Shown: positions 53,881 through 63,721, counted from the stretch's first letter. The stretch: DNA of 64,000 bases from Burkholderia ambifaria (GCF_001443045.1 NZ_LKPJ01000001.1:130997-194996), one strand, 5' to 3'. The notes: generated by a model from the letters alone, not told the origin. A program made the numbers and translations.

Positions 53881-54798
53881 ATGGACACACTGCTTTCGAT
53901 GCGCATGTTTACACGCATCGTTGAAACGGGCAGCCTCACGCGCGCGGCGGACACATCAGGTCTGACGACACCGCGCGTGTCCGCGCTGCTGCGTACGCTG
54001 GAACAGCATCTCGGCTGTCGGCTGTTGAACCGCACGACCCGCAGGCTGTCGCTGACCGAGGATGGGCAGGCCTACTACGAACGCTGTGTCGCGGTGCTGC
54101 GCGAGATCGACGAGATGGAGGCGTCGATGTCTCACTCGCGCAATGCGCCACGCGGCCGCCTGAAGGTGAACCTGCCATCTGCGATGGCCAAGCGGATCGT
54201 GGTTCCCGCACTGCCCGCTTTTCTCGTCGCCCATCCGGACATCACGGTGGAGCTCGGCGTGACCGATCGCCAGATCGACCTCGTCGGCGAGGGTGTCGAC
54301 TGTGTCGTGCGGGTCGGCGCGCTCGACGACTCCGGGATGATCGCGAAGCGCATCGGCAGTCTCACGACCTGCACGTGCGCGTCGCCGTCGTATCTCGAAC
54401 GATTCGGCGTCCCGGAAACGATCGACGACCTGACCCAACACATCGCGGTCAGCCACGTGTCGGCCGACACCGGCCGGCCGCGGAGCTGGGATTTCGTCGT
54501 CGACGGCGACACGCACATCGTGCAGATGCGCGGCACGGTCGCGGTCAACGAGGCGGATACCTACATCGCATGCGGACTCGCGGGCCTCGGATTGATCAAG
54601 ACCACGCTGTTTTTCGTCGAGCCGTATCTGAAATCCGGCGCGTTGCAGGAGGTACTGCCCAAGTTCAACCCGCCGCCGCGGCCGATCTCCGTGCTGTATC
54701 CGCCGAATCGGCACATACCGGCCAAGCTGAAGCTCTTCGTCGACTGGCTCGCCAGCGTATACGCGCAAATCCCGACACTTCAGGGCAAGCGATGCTGA
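53881..54798 (+). CDS. LysR-family transcriptional regulator
   Basis: A 305-residue LysR protein. The DNA-binding region is at about 16-40 (TGSLTRAADTSGLTTPRVSALL) and the effector domain begins near residue 90. Its MDTLLSMRMFTRIVETGSL start is typical of the DsdC/AaeR-like subgroup. It reads away from the gene relics and toward the truncated SDR gene on the other strand. It may once have controlled the lost genes to its left (inference). Confidence 0.92.
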   Translation: MDTLLSMRMFTRIVETGSLTRAADTSGLTTPRVSALLRTLEQHLGCRLLNRTTRRLSLTEDGQAYYERCVAVLREIDEMEASMSHSRNAPRGRLKVNLPSAMAKRIVVPALPAFLVAHPDITVELGVTDRQIDLVGEGVDCVVRVGALDDSGMIAKRIGSLTTCTCASPSYLERFGVPETIDDLTQHIAVSHVSADTGRPRSWDFVVDGDTHIVQMRGTVAVNEADTYIACGLAGLGLIKTTLFFVEPYLKSGALQEVLPKFNPPPRPISVLYPPNRHIPAKLKLFVDWLASVYAQIPTLQGKRC

Positions 54799-54869
54799 GC
54801 GGCGGCGGACACGCACAGCACGTATCTTTATTTCGGGACAAAAAAGGTTCATCGCGGGAAACCGTGGCG

Positions 54870-54988
54870 CCTTGGAGAGTGATTGACCCGCTCCCCGCGT
54901 TTAGTACGGTGACGGTGGCCCGTCCAATCCCGCTCGATGCACCCGTGACAAGAATCGATCGGTCAGAAAAATCGAAAATAGTCTTCAT
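54870..54988 (-). pseudogene. truncated short-chain dehydrogenase
   Basis: ATG 54988 begins MKTIFDFSDRSILVTGASSG, followed by IGRATVTVL, the N-terminal NAD(P)-binding motif of an SDR. After about 35 residues the similarity ends; the catalytic YxxxK half is missing. It starts 7 bases after the FGGY kinase stop, so it was the next gene of that operon and was cut by a rearrangement between 54800 and 54880. Confidence 0.75.
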
Positions 54989-54995
54989 CTCGCGC

Positions 54996-56540
54996 TCACG
55001 CCGGTTGTAACCGATGCATGATCGGCTTCAAAGCCGGATACAGATCGGTATAAACGCCAAAGCGCTGCTCATAGAGAACCATCCGCGCGGCGTCTGGTTG
55101 CGCGCGGGCGGTCAACGTCACCCATCCGTCCTGCGCCTCTTCACGCGAAATCAATCCGATCCCAACCGCTGCGAGCAACGCCGCCCCCATCGCCGCTTCC
55201 ACCTCCTGCTCGATTGTATAAACCGGATAGCCCGTAATGTCGGCAATGATCTGCATCCACAAATCCGAATGCGCGGCGCCGCCGACCACAATCAATTTTT
55301 CGTCCAGCGATTGCGCGCCTTTGCGCCCCGCTTCGATGTTGTGCTTCAATGCAAACGACACGCCCTCGAGTACCGCTCGATACAAATGCGCACGCGTGTG
55401 AAACAGGCTCAAGCCGACAAACGCACCGCTCGCCCTGGCATCCCACACCGGACTGCGTTCGCCCATCAAATACGGCAAAAACATCACGCCGTCGGCACCT
55501 GGCGGAATCACCGAAGCGGCTTCTTCGAGCAAACGATGCGGATCACCATGCGGCGTCGCGCGTGCCGCTTCAGTCTCCGCCTGGCAAAACTGCTCGCGAT
55601 ACCACGTGACCGAAGCGCCCGCCGTAATCGCGCCGCCGAACACATAGATATCGCGCTCGCCGTTGAACACATGCGGCATGCTGATCAAGCCATGCCGCGC
55701 ATCCACGCGCTGATTGATATACCCCCAGCACATGCTGGTGCCGATCATCGCGACGTGCTGCCCCGCGCGCGTAACGCCTGCGGCAAACGTCGCCACCGCC
55801 GCATCGACGCCACCGGCGACGATGGCCGTACCCGCTTCCAGTGCAAGCTGTTCTGTCCACTGCGATAGCAATCCGCCCACCACGTCCGACGACGCCACCA
55901 GTCGTTCCGGAAACATCGTGGCGGGAATGCCGAGCATATCGAGTGCTTCGTTGGACCAGTCGCGCCTGGCAATGTCGTAGATGCCGCCAATATTGCCCGC
56001 CGAACTGTGGTCGACAGCGACTTCGCCGGTCAGCATGTAGATCACGTACGCGTTGGGTGGCAGGAAGTAACGCGTATGCGCCCACACATCCGGCTCGTGT
56101 TCGCGCAGCCACAACATCTTCGTATAGCCGTAATAGCTGTCCACGCCGTTGCCGGTGATCATGTAGAGGCGTTCGAGATCGACGTGGTTGCGTACCCATT
56201 CGACCTGATCGGTCGCACGCCGGTCCATCCAGATCAGACACGGATAGAGCGGCCGCATGTCGCGATCGACTGGAATGCCGGAGCCTCCATAGAGACTACT
56301 CACACACACCGCCTTGATCGACTTTGCCGCGATGCCCGCCTCCTTTGCCTTCCCGACGCACGCAGCGATGCACTCCACCACCGCGTTCAACCAGACCGCC
56401 GGCCACTGCTCGGCCCATAGCGGCCTGGGCGTATCCGGCTGATAGCTCGACGCATGCTGCGCGACGATCGCGCCGTACTGATCGACCAGCAACGCTTTCG
56501 TGCTCTGCGTGCCGATATCGACGCCGATGACGTAGTCCAT
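54996..56540 (-). CDS. FGGY-family carbohydrate kinase (xylulokinase/ribulokinase-like)
   Basis: A 514-residue sugar kinase. Phosphate-1 motif GVDIGTQSTKALLVD, catalytic Asp in GGVDAAVA and the adenosine motif VVGGAAHSDLWMQII are in place. Family members phosphorylate pentuloses, polyols or AI-2-type compounds; the substrate cannot be fixed from sequence. ATG 56540 has GGAGA 6 bases upstream. It is divergent from the DeoR gene and separated from the transporter genes by it. It would phosphorylate the sugar brought in by the ABC system. Confidence 0.92.
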   Translation of the reverse strand: MDYVIGVDIGTQSTKALLVDQYGAIVAQHASSYQPDTPRPLWAEQWPAVWLNAVVECIAACVGKAKEAGIAAKSIKAVCVSSLYGGSGIPVDRDMRPLYPCLIWMDRRATDQVEWVRNHVDLERLYMITGNGVDSYYGYTKMLWLREHEPDVWAHTRYFLPPNAYVIYMLTGEVAVDHSSAGNIGGIYDIARRDWSNEALDMLGIPATMFPERLVASSDVVGGLLSQWTEQLALEAGTAIVAGGVDAAVATFAAGVTRAGQHVAMIGTSMCWGYINQRVDARHGLISMPHVFNGERDIYVFGGAITAGASVTWYREQFCQAETEAARATPHGDPHRLLEEAASVIPPGADGVMFLPYLMGERSPVWDARASGAFVGLSLFHTRAHLYRAVLEGVSFALKHNIEAGRKGAQSLDEKLIVVGGAAHSDLWMQIIADITGYPVYTIEQEVEAAMGAALLAAVGIGLISREEAQDGWVTLTARAQPDAARMVLYEQRFGVYTDLYPALKPIMHRLQPA

Positions 56541-56777
56541 AGAGTCTCCATAAGGTGCCGCTTTTGGTGTCGGAACGCTCCGGCGCACGGCTTCATGAAT
56601 ACCAAACCGCCCCAGGAATCCTTAGGCCGTTTTACGACGGCTGTAATACTCGATCAGCGAAATATTTGAGCATCGAGATGCCTGCTATTGACACGCGTTG
56701 TTATAATTCTCTCATCTTATGACTCTATTCTAACGTTCGGGCGAGCCTTTCTCTGGCGGCCCGCACGCTCCCGCCAG
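56541..56777. promoter_or_regulatory. divergent promoter region, kinase/deoR
   Basis: AT-rich for this window (56688-56740). It should contain the DeoR-controlled promoters for the kinase on the left and deoR on the right. I could not assign a convincing -35/-10 pair or operator. Confidence 0.4.
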
Positions 56778-57509
56778 ATGGCCAAAATCGATCGCTTGCG
56801 CCTGCTTGCCGACACCTTGAAAACGCAAGGTGTCCTGCATCTACGCGACGCCGCCACGTTGCTTCAGGTATCCGAGATGACCGTGCGACGCGACATCGCC
56901 GCGACGCCAGGTCAGTTCACCTATCTGGGAGGCTATATCGTCAGCGCGAGTGACGTACCCAACGCCTCGGGCTACACCATCGAACACGAAAAAGACCACT
57001 TCGCGCAAGCGAAGGCCGAAGCGTCCGCTGTTGCCGCGAGCCTGCTCGCGAACGACGAAACCATCTTTATCGATTGTGGGACGACGCTTGTCGCACTCGC
57101 ACGCCTGATCCCCGCAGATATGCGTCTAACGGTGGTGTGCTATTCGCTGAACGTCGCAGAAGTCTTACGGCGCAAACCGAACGTGCGAATGATTTTGCTG
57201 GGCGGAGAGTACATGCCGTCGTCGGACTCGTTTGCGAGCGACGAGAGCGTCGAGACGTTGCGGCGAATGGGGATCAACAAGGCGTTTCTATCGGCCGGCG
57301 GCGTCGACGAAGCACGCGGCGTGACTTGCTGGAATTTTCACGAGGTGGCGATCAAACAGGCGGCGATGGCGAGCGCCGTCGAACGTCACCTGGTGGTCGA
57401 TCAGAGCAAGATCGGCAAGGTCAAGGCAGTACGATTTTCCCGGCTCGACGAGTTCGATTCGATCATGACCGAGTTCGGGCAAACGGTGCGCGAGCGACAA
57501 GCAGGCTGA
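56778..57509 (+). CDS. DeoR-family regulator
   Basis: A 243-residue repressor. The helix-turn-helix (LHLRDAATLLQVSEMTVRRDI) and the sugar-phosphate-binding domain (IFIDCGTTLVALARLIP, then VVDQSKIGKVKAVRFSRL) are intact. It resembles E. coli DeoR itself more than GlpR (e.g. VCYSLNVAEVL and the Cys-Asn segment CWNFHEVAIK), which hints at a deoxyribose- or pentose-phosphate ligand. ATG 56778 is chosen by family length; the upstream ATG would add 30 residues. Probably controls both the kinase and the converging transporter operon. Confidence 0.9.
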   Translation: MAKIDRLRLLADTLKTQGVLHLRDAATLLQVSEMTVRRDIAATPGQFTYLGGYIVSASDVPNASGYTIEHEKDHFAQAKAEASAVAASLLANDETIFIDCGTTLVALARLIPADMRLTVVCYSLNVAEVLRRKPNVRMILLGGEYMPSSDSFASDESVETLRRMGINKAFLSAGGVDEARGVTCWNFHEVAIKQAAMASAVERHLVVDQSKIGKVKAVRFSRLDEFDSIMTEFGQTVRERQAG

Positions 57510-57540
57510 CCTGAAGCCGCGCGCGGTTCGTCTCTGACTG

Positions 57541-58611
57541 TCAGTTCCGCCGCCCGAGCGCGAACAACGTCCCGGCAATGAGAATGAAGGCGCCGATAAT
57601 GGCCTTCTGCCAAGTGCTCGGCACGCCGATCAGGATCAGCACGCTATTGATCAGCGTCACGAGCGCGACGCCGAGCAACGTGCCCATCACGGTCCCCGTG
57701 CCGCCGGTGATGCGCGCGCCGCCCAGAATCACGGCAGCAATCACATCGAGCTCGGTGCCCACCAGATCGAACGGATTCGCGAGCCGGTTCGTCGACACAT
57801 GCAGAATGCCGGCCACGCCCGCGAGCATCCCGGTATAGCCGAACACGAACAGTTGGATCGCCCGCGCGTTGTAGCCGAGCCGTTCGGCGATTGGCAAACT
57901 GCCGCCGATCGCATACACACCGCGCCCCATCATCGTGCGATTGAGTAGCCACCACGTCAGCACCGCTGTCACGACCAATGCGACGACCGACACCGGCAGC
58001 ACCGCGCGAAGCCCATCGGCGGTCGTGTAGAAGAACAGCGGCAACTGGCCGAAACGATCCATGCTATGCGGAATGTTCATGAAGAACTGCGTGCCGACGA
58101 ATGTCAGCAACACGCCGCGAAACAGGTACTGGGTGCCGATCGTGACGATCAGTGAAGGTGCCTTCAGCCGATGCACCAGCATCCCGTTCACGACGCCGAG
58201 CAGCGTGCCGCCCACCGCACCGGCAAGCACGATCAGCATGAACGGCGCATCGGGCCACCACGCGAAAACGGCCTTCGTCAGCGAATACATGGTCAGCGCC
58301 GCAATCGCGGTGAACGACACATCGATGCCGCCCGACGCGAGCACCACGAGCGTGCCCATCGCGAAGATCGACATGGTGGTCGCCGAATGCAGCAGGTCGA
58401 AGAGCGTCGCGTACTGGAAGAAGCGCGGATTGATCGCTCCGACGATCAGACACGTCAGCACGATCAGCGCGACGGTGAACCATTCGGGGTTGCGCATCAG
58501 ACTCGCGCGCATGTCGAGCTTGCGCAAGCCAGGCGCACTTGCCTCAACTGCGGCGGCCGTCTCGGGATGCGGAGCGGATTGCAAGGATTCGTTCATGAGA
58601 TTGCTGTTCAC
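57541..58611 (-). CDS. ABC sugar transporter permease 1 (RbsC/LsrC type)
   Basis: A 356-residue permease of the BPD_transp_2 family with about ten membrane segments. The EAA-like region is seen around IAAVILGGARITGGTGTVMG, typical of ribose-type permeases. GTG 58611 follows the ATPase stop by 5 bases; ATG 58596 is an alternative start. It pairs with the ATPase upstream and with the second permease at 61258, a two-permease layout as in Lsr and some deoxynucleoside systems. Confidence 0.92.
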   Translation of the reverse strand: MNSNLMNESLQSAPHPETAAAVEASAPGLRKLDMRASLMRNPEWFTVALIVLTCLIVGAINPRFFQYATLFDLLHSATTMSIFAMGTLVVLASGGIDVSFTAIAALTMYSLTKAVFAWWPDAPFMLIVLAGAVGGTLLGVVNGMLVHRLKAPSLIVTIGTQYLFRGVLLTFVGTQFFMNIPHSMDRFGQLPLFFYTTADGLRAVLPVSVVALVVTAVLTWWLLNRTMMGRGVYAIGGSLPIAERLGYNARAIQLFVFGYTGMLAGVAGILHVSTNRLANPFDLVGTELDVIAAVILGGARITGGTGTVMGTLLGVALVTLINSVLILIGVPSTWQKAIIGAFILIAGTLFALGRRN

Positions 58612-58616
58612 GTGGG

Positions 58617-60143
58617 TCAGGCCGCCTCGGAAAGAAGTGCGTGATACAGACCGGCCTCGTCGAGTTCATCGGCACGATATTCGGCCGCAACGCGACCTTT
58701 CTTCATCATCAGGATGCGGTCGCAGTTCTGTACCAACTCGGGCAGGTCGTCGCTGATCAGAATGATGCCGATACCCTGCTCCGACAAGCGCTGCATGATC
58801 CGGTAAATGATGTCCTTCGACCCAACGTCGACGCCGACCGTCGGTCCGTGCAGAATCAGCACGCGCGGATCAATCGCGAGCCAGCGGCCAATCAGCACGC
58901 GCTGCTGGTTGCCGCCGGACAGCGACTGCACAGGCTTGTCAATGTCGGGCGTCGCGATCTGAAGATCCCTTACCGTCCGCTCAGCCAGTTCCCGCGCGCG
59001 GCGCCGGTCGATCTGCGCGAAGCGGTCGCGCAATGTCGAGATCATCGCGGTGATCACGTTATCGCGGATCGGCTTGTCGAGAAACAGACCTTCGTTGAGG
59101 CGATCCTCCGGTACATAGCCGATGCGCTGCACCTTTGCATCGGATGGCGTGCGCAGCCGGACGAGGTCGCCATCGAGCGTCACCGAGCCGGTGTCAGCAG
59201 GACTCACGCCTGCCAGCGCCCGTGCCAGTTCGTTGCGGCCCGAGTCGAGCAGGCCGGTCACGCCGAGGATCTCGCCGCGATACAGCGAGAACGACACATC
59301 GGCAAACTGGTTGCGGCGGCCGAGCGCCCTGACATCGAGTATCACGTCGTGCGCTTCGGCACCGGCGACCTGGCGATACCGCTCGGTCGACAGATGCTTG
59401 CCCGTCATCAGTTCGCTGATCTGTGCTTTCGTGAAGTTGGCGATCGGGCCTTGAGCCATCTTCTGGCCGTCGCGCAGCACGATCACCTCGCCGCCGATCG
59501 CAAAGCATTCGTCGAGCTTGTGGCTCACGAACAGCACGGCGACTCCCTCCGCGCGCAGCTTCGCGAGCACCGCGATCAGGTTATCGACTTCCTTTTGTGT
59601 CAACGACGTGGTCGGCTCGTCCATGATCACGAAGCGCGCTTCGCTTGCGATCGCGCGCGCGATCGCGACCAGCTGGCGTGTCGCGAGCGGCAACTGTTCG
59701 ATCAATGTACGCTGGAACTCGGCGTCGCCCCGCAGACCGACCGCTGCGAGCGCGCGGGCTGCCGTCTTGGCGAGCACCTTGCGATCAAAGGTCCGCGCAA
59801 GCCGGCCGTTATGCTCGGCAAGTTCGACCGTCAAACCGATGTTCTCCGCGACGCTCATGTTGGGCAGCAGCGACAGGTCCTGATAGACCGTCTCGACGCC
59901 CGCTGCCAGCGCCTCCAAAGGCGACAGGCGCGCATGCCGCGTGCCTTCGATCACCAGTTCGCCCTGGTCGGGCGGCTGCGCGCCCGAGATGATCTTGATC
60001 AGCGTGCTCTTGCCGCAACCGTTCTCGCCGAGCAGATGGTAGATCTGCCCGCGCTCGAACTGCAGACTCACGCCGCGCAGCGCATACACGCCGGTGAAGC
60101 GCTTATGGATATCGACGACTTCGAGAAGCGGTGCCTGACTCAT
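58617..60143 (-). CDS. ABC sugar transporter ATPase (RbsA type, double ATPase)
   Basis: A 508-residue protein with two nucleotide-binding domains. The first has a full Walker A (GENGCGKSTLIKI) and Walker B (FVIMDEPT). The second has the degenerate Walker A usual for RbsA (GLLDSGRNELAR) and signature LSGGNQQR. ATG 60143 is preferred (AGGTG upstream) over a TTG four codons earlier. It energises import through permeases 57541 and 61258. Confidence 0.94.
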   Translation of the reverse strand: MSQAPLLEVVDIHKRFTGVYALRGVSLQFERGQIYHLLGENGCGKSTLIKIISGAQPPDQGELVIEGTRHARLSPLEALAAGVETVYQDLSLLPNMSVAENIGLTVELAEHNGRLARTFDRKVLAKTAARALAAVGLRGDAEFQRTLIEQLPLATRQLVAIARAIASEARFVIMDEPTTSLTQKEVDNLIAVLAKLRAEGVAVLFVSHKLDECFAIGGEVIVLRDGQKMAQGPIANFTKAQISELMTGKHLSTERYRQVAGAEAHDVILDVRALGRRNQFADVSFSLYRGEILGVTGLLDSGRNELARALAGVSPADTGSVTLDGDLVRLRTPSDAKVQRIGYVPEDRLNEGLFLDKPIRDNVITAMISTLRDRFAQIDRRRARELAERTVRDLQIATPDIDKPVQSLSGGNQQRVLIGRWLAIDPRVLILHGPTVGVDVGSKDIIYRIMQRLSEQGIGIILISDDLPELVQNCDRILMMKKGRVAAEYRADELDEAGLYHALLSEAA

Positions 60144-60200
60144 GTTCACCTGCAATGTTGAAGGCGGCGTGCGCCGGTGGTCGGCGCACGCCGCCGCACA

Positions 60201-61205
60201 TCAGAACGGATACTGCTTGTAGTTCGTCTTGTCGACGTCGACCCAGCCCGCCCCGCGCACGATGATGCCCTTGCCCGGTCCCTTGCTGACGGTCACCTTG
60301 TTATAGCCGACGATGCCCAGGTCCGCGCCGTTCTCCACCGTTTTGCCGGCGACGAGCATCTGCGCGACCTTGTTCATTGCGATGCCGGCGAGCTTCGGAT
60401 CCCAGAACGCGATGCCGTTGATTGCGCCGCTTTCAAGGAATTTTCCGGCCTCGGTCGGCAGGCCCGTGCCGTACACGCAGATCTTGCCGATCTTGCCCGC
60501 CTCTTCGACCGCACGGCCAATGCCGATCACATCCAGCGACGATGAGCCCTGGAAGCCGTTCAGGTCCGGATGCTTACGCAGGACTTCCTTCGCGACCTTG
60601 TACGCCTGTTCGCCATCGTTATTGGTTTCGAGTTTCGGCTCGACGAGGTCCATCTTCGGGTACTTCTGCTTCGCATTGCCGATGCCGCCGTCGGCCCACT
60701 GCACCTGCGAACGGCTGCCGAGCGAACCCACCAGCACTGCCCACTTGCCCTTGCGCCCCATGCAGCTCGCCAGACGTTCGTTCAGACCCGCGCCGTACGC
60801 GGTGTTGTCGAACGCTTCGATGTCAACCATCGTGTTCTTCTCGTTGTCCGCTTCATGCGTGACGACCTTGATGCCGCGATCCATGGCCTTCTTCAACGCG
60901 GGTTCGAGCGTCGGCGGATCGAACGGCACAACGGCGATCGCCGAGACCTTCTTGGCAATCAGGTCTTCGACGATCTTCAGTTGCTGAGCGGCGTCCGCGC
61001 GACCGGGCCCCGTCTGATACACGTTGACGGTCGGATTTTCCTTGCCGAACTCCTTCACGCCTTCGTTCATCCGGTTAAACCAGTTGATGCCGGTCACCTT
61101 GACAACCGTGACGATCGTCTCGTCAGTCGCGGCTTGCGCCGTAAGGATCGCGCCCGCCGCCACGGCGGCACCTGCGACGGCGATTACAAGTCGATTCAAT
61201 TTCAT
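60201..61205 (-). CDS. ABC transporter substrate-binding protein (RbsB/LsrB type)
   Basis: A 334-residue periplasmic binding protein. The signal peptide ends near residue 26 (LTAQA). The type I binding fold is shown by the VVKVTGINWFNRMNEGV start, the VVPFDPPTLEPALKKA strand-helix and GFQGSSSLDVIGIGRAVEEAG. It resembles the rhamnose/AI-2/deoxynucleoside group more than RbsB. ATG 61205 has AGGAGA 8 bases upstream; the long open frame upstream belongs to the permease region. Delivers ligand to the membrane complex. Confidence 0.93.
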   Translation of the reverse strand: MKLNRLVIAVAGAAVAAGAILTAQAATDETIVTVVKVTGINWFNRMNEGVKEFGKENPTVNVYQTGPGRADAAQQLKIVEDLIAKKVSAIAVVPFDPPTLEPALKKAMDRGIKVVTHEADNEKNTMVDIEAFDNTAYGAGLNERLASCMGRKGKWAVLVGSLGSRSQVQWADGGIGNAKQKYPKMDLVEPKLETNNDGEQAYKVAKEVLRKHPDLNGFQGSSSLDVIGIGRAVEEAGKIGKICVYGTGLPTEAGKFLESGAINGIAFWDPKLAGIAMNKVAQMLVAGKTVENGADLGIVGYNKVTVSKGPGKGIIVRGAGWVDVDKTNYKQYPF

Positions 61206-61257
61206 GCGATGTCTCCTGTGTCGTTTGAATGTGCTGCACATGAAAGCAGGGTTGAAC

Positions 61258-62310
61258 CTAACGTCCGGTCGATGCGGGTGGCCGCGGCACGTTGGGCGCC
61301 GCTCGTGCGCCGCCAATGCCGAAGATGGTGCGAACCCGTTCGCCACCCGCAAACGCCAGCGAAGCAAGCAGCAGGAAACCCCAGGCGCAATCGCCAAAAA
61401 ACTGCGAAACGCCCAGCAGATTGAACAGGCTCGACAGGAATTGCAGTGCCGTCGCGGCGAGGAATACGCAGACGATGCGGCCATAGCCGCCCGATGGATT
61501 CACGCCGCCCATCACCGCGATCAGGATTGCGATCAACAGATACGAGTTGCCGTAGTCCCACTTTGCGCTCGACGTGTGCGTGGCGCTGATCAGGCCGGCA
61601 AGCGACGCCAGCACGCCGCACAGGCCATACGTGATGACCAGCATCCGGGTGCGAGGAATGCCCGCGTAGAACGCCGCCTTTGGATTGGTCCCCATCAGGT
61701 ACAGACGCAGACCGAACGGCATGCGCTTCAGCACCCAGCCAAGCACGAGCACGGTCACCGCGAAAATCGCGAACGAGATCGGAATCTGGAGCCACGTACC
61801 GTTGCCGATCGCCGACAACGGATCGACGTACTCAACCCGTACCGACGCGCCGTTGCTCAGCACGACGGCAATACCGGTGAACAGTAGCGACGTACCGAGC
61901 GTGCACAGGATCGGCGTCAGGCGCAGGCGTGCGATGACAATCCCGTTCAGCATGCCGCCGAGCACGCCCATCGTCAGCACGATCGCGGTGAACACGGCAG
62001 TGTAGAGAGCGGGCGAATCGTCGGCGGAGACCATATGCGGCAACAGCATCGCTGCAACCATTCCCGACAGATTCGCGAGCCCGACGCCCGACAGGTCAAT
62101 GCCGCCATTGCCCGACACCATCGACAGCATGATGCCGAGCGCGAGCAACCCCAGCTCAGGCAACTGACCACCCATCGATTGCAGGTTGTCAATGTCGACG
62201 AACTGCCCGTGCGACAGCACAGTCGCGACGATCACAATCAGCAGGTTCACGCCGACCAGGAAGTTCAGTTGTTTGTCCCTGAACCAGGACGTCATGTTCA
62301 GACCATTCAT
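61258..62310 (-). CDS. ABC sugar transporter permease 2 (RbsC/LsrD type)
   Basis: A 350-residue permease with about ten membrane segments; the AVMGGVNPSGGYG loop is the ribose-permease EAA equivalent. ATG 62310 overlaps the ribokinase stop by four bases (ATGA), so translation is coupled. It is different in sequence from the permease at 57541, so a heterodimeric channel is likely. Confidence 0.92.
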   Translation of the reverse strand: MNGLNMTSWFRDKQLNFLVGVNLLIVIVATVLSHGQFVDIDNLQSMGGQLPELGLLALGIMLSMVSGNGGIDLSGVGLANLSGMVAAMLLPHMVSADDSPALYTAVFTAIVLTMGVLGGMLNGIVIARLRLTPILCTLGTSLLFTGIAVVLSNGASVRVEYVDPLSAIGNGTWLQIPISFAIFAVTVLVLGWVLKRMPFGLRLYLMGTNPKAAFYAGIPRTRMLVITYGLCGVLASLAGLISATHTSSAKWDYGNSYLLIAILIAVMGGVNPSGGYGRIVCVFLAATALQFLSSLFNLLGVSQFFGDCAWGFLLLASLAFAGGERVRTIFGIGGARAAPNVPRPPASTGR

Positions 62311-63245
62311 GATTGAGCCGCGAGCGCTACGTGAGCGCCGAGTACCGCGTTGATCTCGTCGAGCGTCGGCATCGACGGCGCGGTGCCCGCTCGCGTGACC
62401 GACAGGCTTGCCAGCGCACAGCCGAAGCGCACCGCATCGAGCGGAGAATCGCCGCGCGACAGCGCCGCGGCCAATCCGCCTGCGAAGCCGTCGCCGGCAC
62501 CCGCGGTTTCCACGACACGGCCGCAATCGAATGCGGGCACGTGCTCCGAAACCTCACGCGTGTGAAGCAACGCGCCCGCCTTGCCGAGCGTCACGATCAC
62601 CGCACGCACGCCCTTCGACAGCAGGATATCGGCGGCACGACGGGCATCGTCGACCGTTTCGATCGGCACACCCGTGAGCGCCGTCGCTTCGGTTTCGTTC
62701 GGCGTGATGAAGTCGCACAACGGGAACATGTCGTCGTCGAACGGCACGGCCGGCGCGGGGTTGAACACCGTCGTCACGCCGTGGCGGCGCGCGAGTTCGA
62801 GACCGCGCTTCGCCGCCGGAACCGGTTGTTCCAGTTGCGTGACGAACACCTTCGCTTTTGCAATGTCCGCCTCCATTGCGTCGACGTCGGCAACGCCCAG
62901 TGTGCCCGCAGCGCCAGCAGCAACAATGATCGCGTTGCCGCCTGTGACGTCGTCGACGTAGATATGCGCGGCGCCGGTCGCCATGTCGTCGACGACCGTC
63001 GCACGCGCCGTGATGCCTTCGGCGGCCCACGTCGATTGCGCGATTGCACCGAATGCATCGCCGCCGATACGCGTGCAGAACACGACATCCGCGCCGGCTC
63101 GTGCGGCAGCCACGGCCTGATTCGATCCCTTGCCGCCCGGGCCCATCGCGAACGAGGTGCCGGCAATCGTTTCGCCGAGCGCCGGCATCCGGCTCGCGCG
63201 GAAGCTGAGGTCGGTCACATAGATACCGAGAATGACGACGCTCAT
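62307..63245 (-). CDS. rbsK: ribokinase-family (PfkB) kinase
   Basis: A 312-residue PfkB kinase. The GGKGSNQAVA sugar-binding block, the NPAPA motif and the anion-hole/catalytic Asp in TAGAGDGFAGG are intact. Closest in layout to ribokinases, but deoxyribose, nucleosides and other sugars are possible substrates. Its start overlaps the FucU-like stop by four bases and its stop overlaps the permease start, so all three are translated together. Two different kinases in one locus (this and the FGGY enzyme) suggest two intermediates or two sugars. Confidence 0.92.
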   Translation of the reverse strand: MSVVILGIYVTDLSFRASRMPALGETIAGTSFAMGPGGKGSNQAVAAARAGADVVFCTRIGGDAFGAIAQSTWAAEGITARATVVDDMATGAAHIYVDDVTGGNAIIVAAGAAGTLGVADVDAMEADIAKAKVFVTQLEQPVPAAKRGLELARRHGVTTVFNPAPAVPFDDDMFPLCDFITPNETEATALTGVPIETVDDARRAADILLSKGVRAVIVTLGKAGALLHTREVSEHVPAFDCGRVVETAGAGDGFAGGLAAALSRGDSPLDAVRFGCALASLSVTRAGTAPSMPTLDEINAVLGAHVALAAQS

Positions 63246-63721
63246 TGACAGGCCTCCGCAACGGCAGGCGTATCGGGCGCAAGCTCGACGCCCTTCTTGA
63301 AAATGAAGCAGCCATAGCCGCGCGCTTCGCCGGTGGCGATCACGCAGTACGCCTTTTTTGCGCGCTCGTAGAACGCGAAACGCTCGATCGACGCGAACGG
63401 CGTCGACCGTCCTTCCGCGCGATCGACTTCCCGCTGCGCTTCACGCTGCACTGCAGGCAACGCATCGGCATCGCCGACCACTTCCATGCGCTCCGCCGGA
63501 TGCTCGACGAACGAGTCGAGCGGCAACACCGACAGCACCGCGCGAATGGCGCGTGGCGCGTTCGCGCCGTCGAGCCGCAGCACCTTGCCCAGCACGGTTT
63601 GACGGGCGACGGAATCCGCCGGGAAGTTCGCATCGCAGACGACTACTTCGTCGCCGTGGCCCATCGAGCAGAGCGCATACAGCACGTCAGCGTTGAGCAA
63701 CGGATCGATATTTTTCAGCAT
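63242..63721 (-). CDS. FucU/RbsD-family sugar mutarotase
   Basis: A 159-residue protein of the RbsD/FucU family. The MLKNIDPLLNADVLYALCSMGHGDE start (here split: MGHGDE and CDANFPADS) and the FAFYERAKKAYCVI motif with a C-terminal GCFIFKKGV are typical of FucU, which interconverts sugar anomers after uptake. ATG 63721 has GGAGGAG 5 bases upstream. It leads the transporter operon after a 63-base gap from the partial gene at the window edge. Confidence 0.92.
   Translation of the reverse strand: MLKNIDPLLNADVLYALCSMGHGDEVVVCDANFPADSVARQTVLGKVLRLDGANAPRAIRAVLSVLPLDSFVEHPAERMEVVGDADALPAVQREAQREVDRAEGRSTPFASIERFAFYERAKKAYCVIATGEARGYGCFIFKKGVELAPDTPAVAEACQ

Noticed and set aside
56688-56707. TTGACA and TATAAT between the kinase and deoR genes
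   Set aside because: They are only 8 bases apart, too close to form a sigma-70 promoter.
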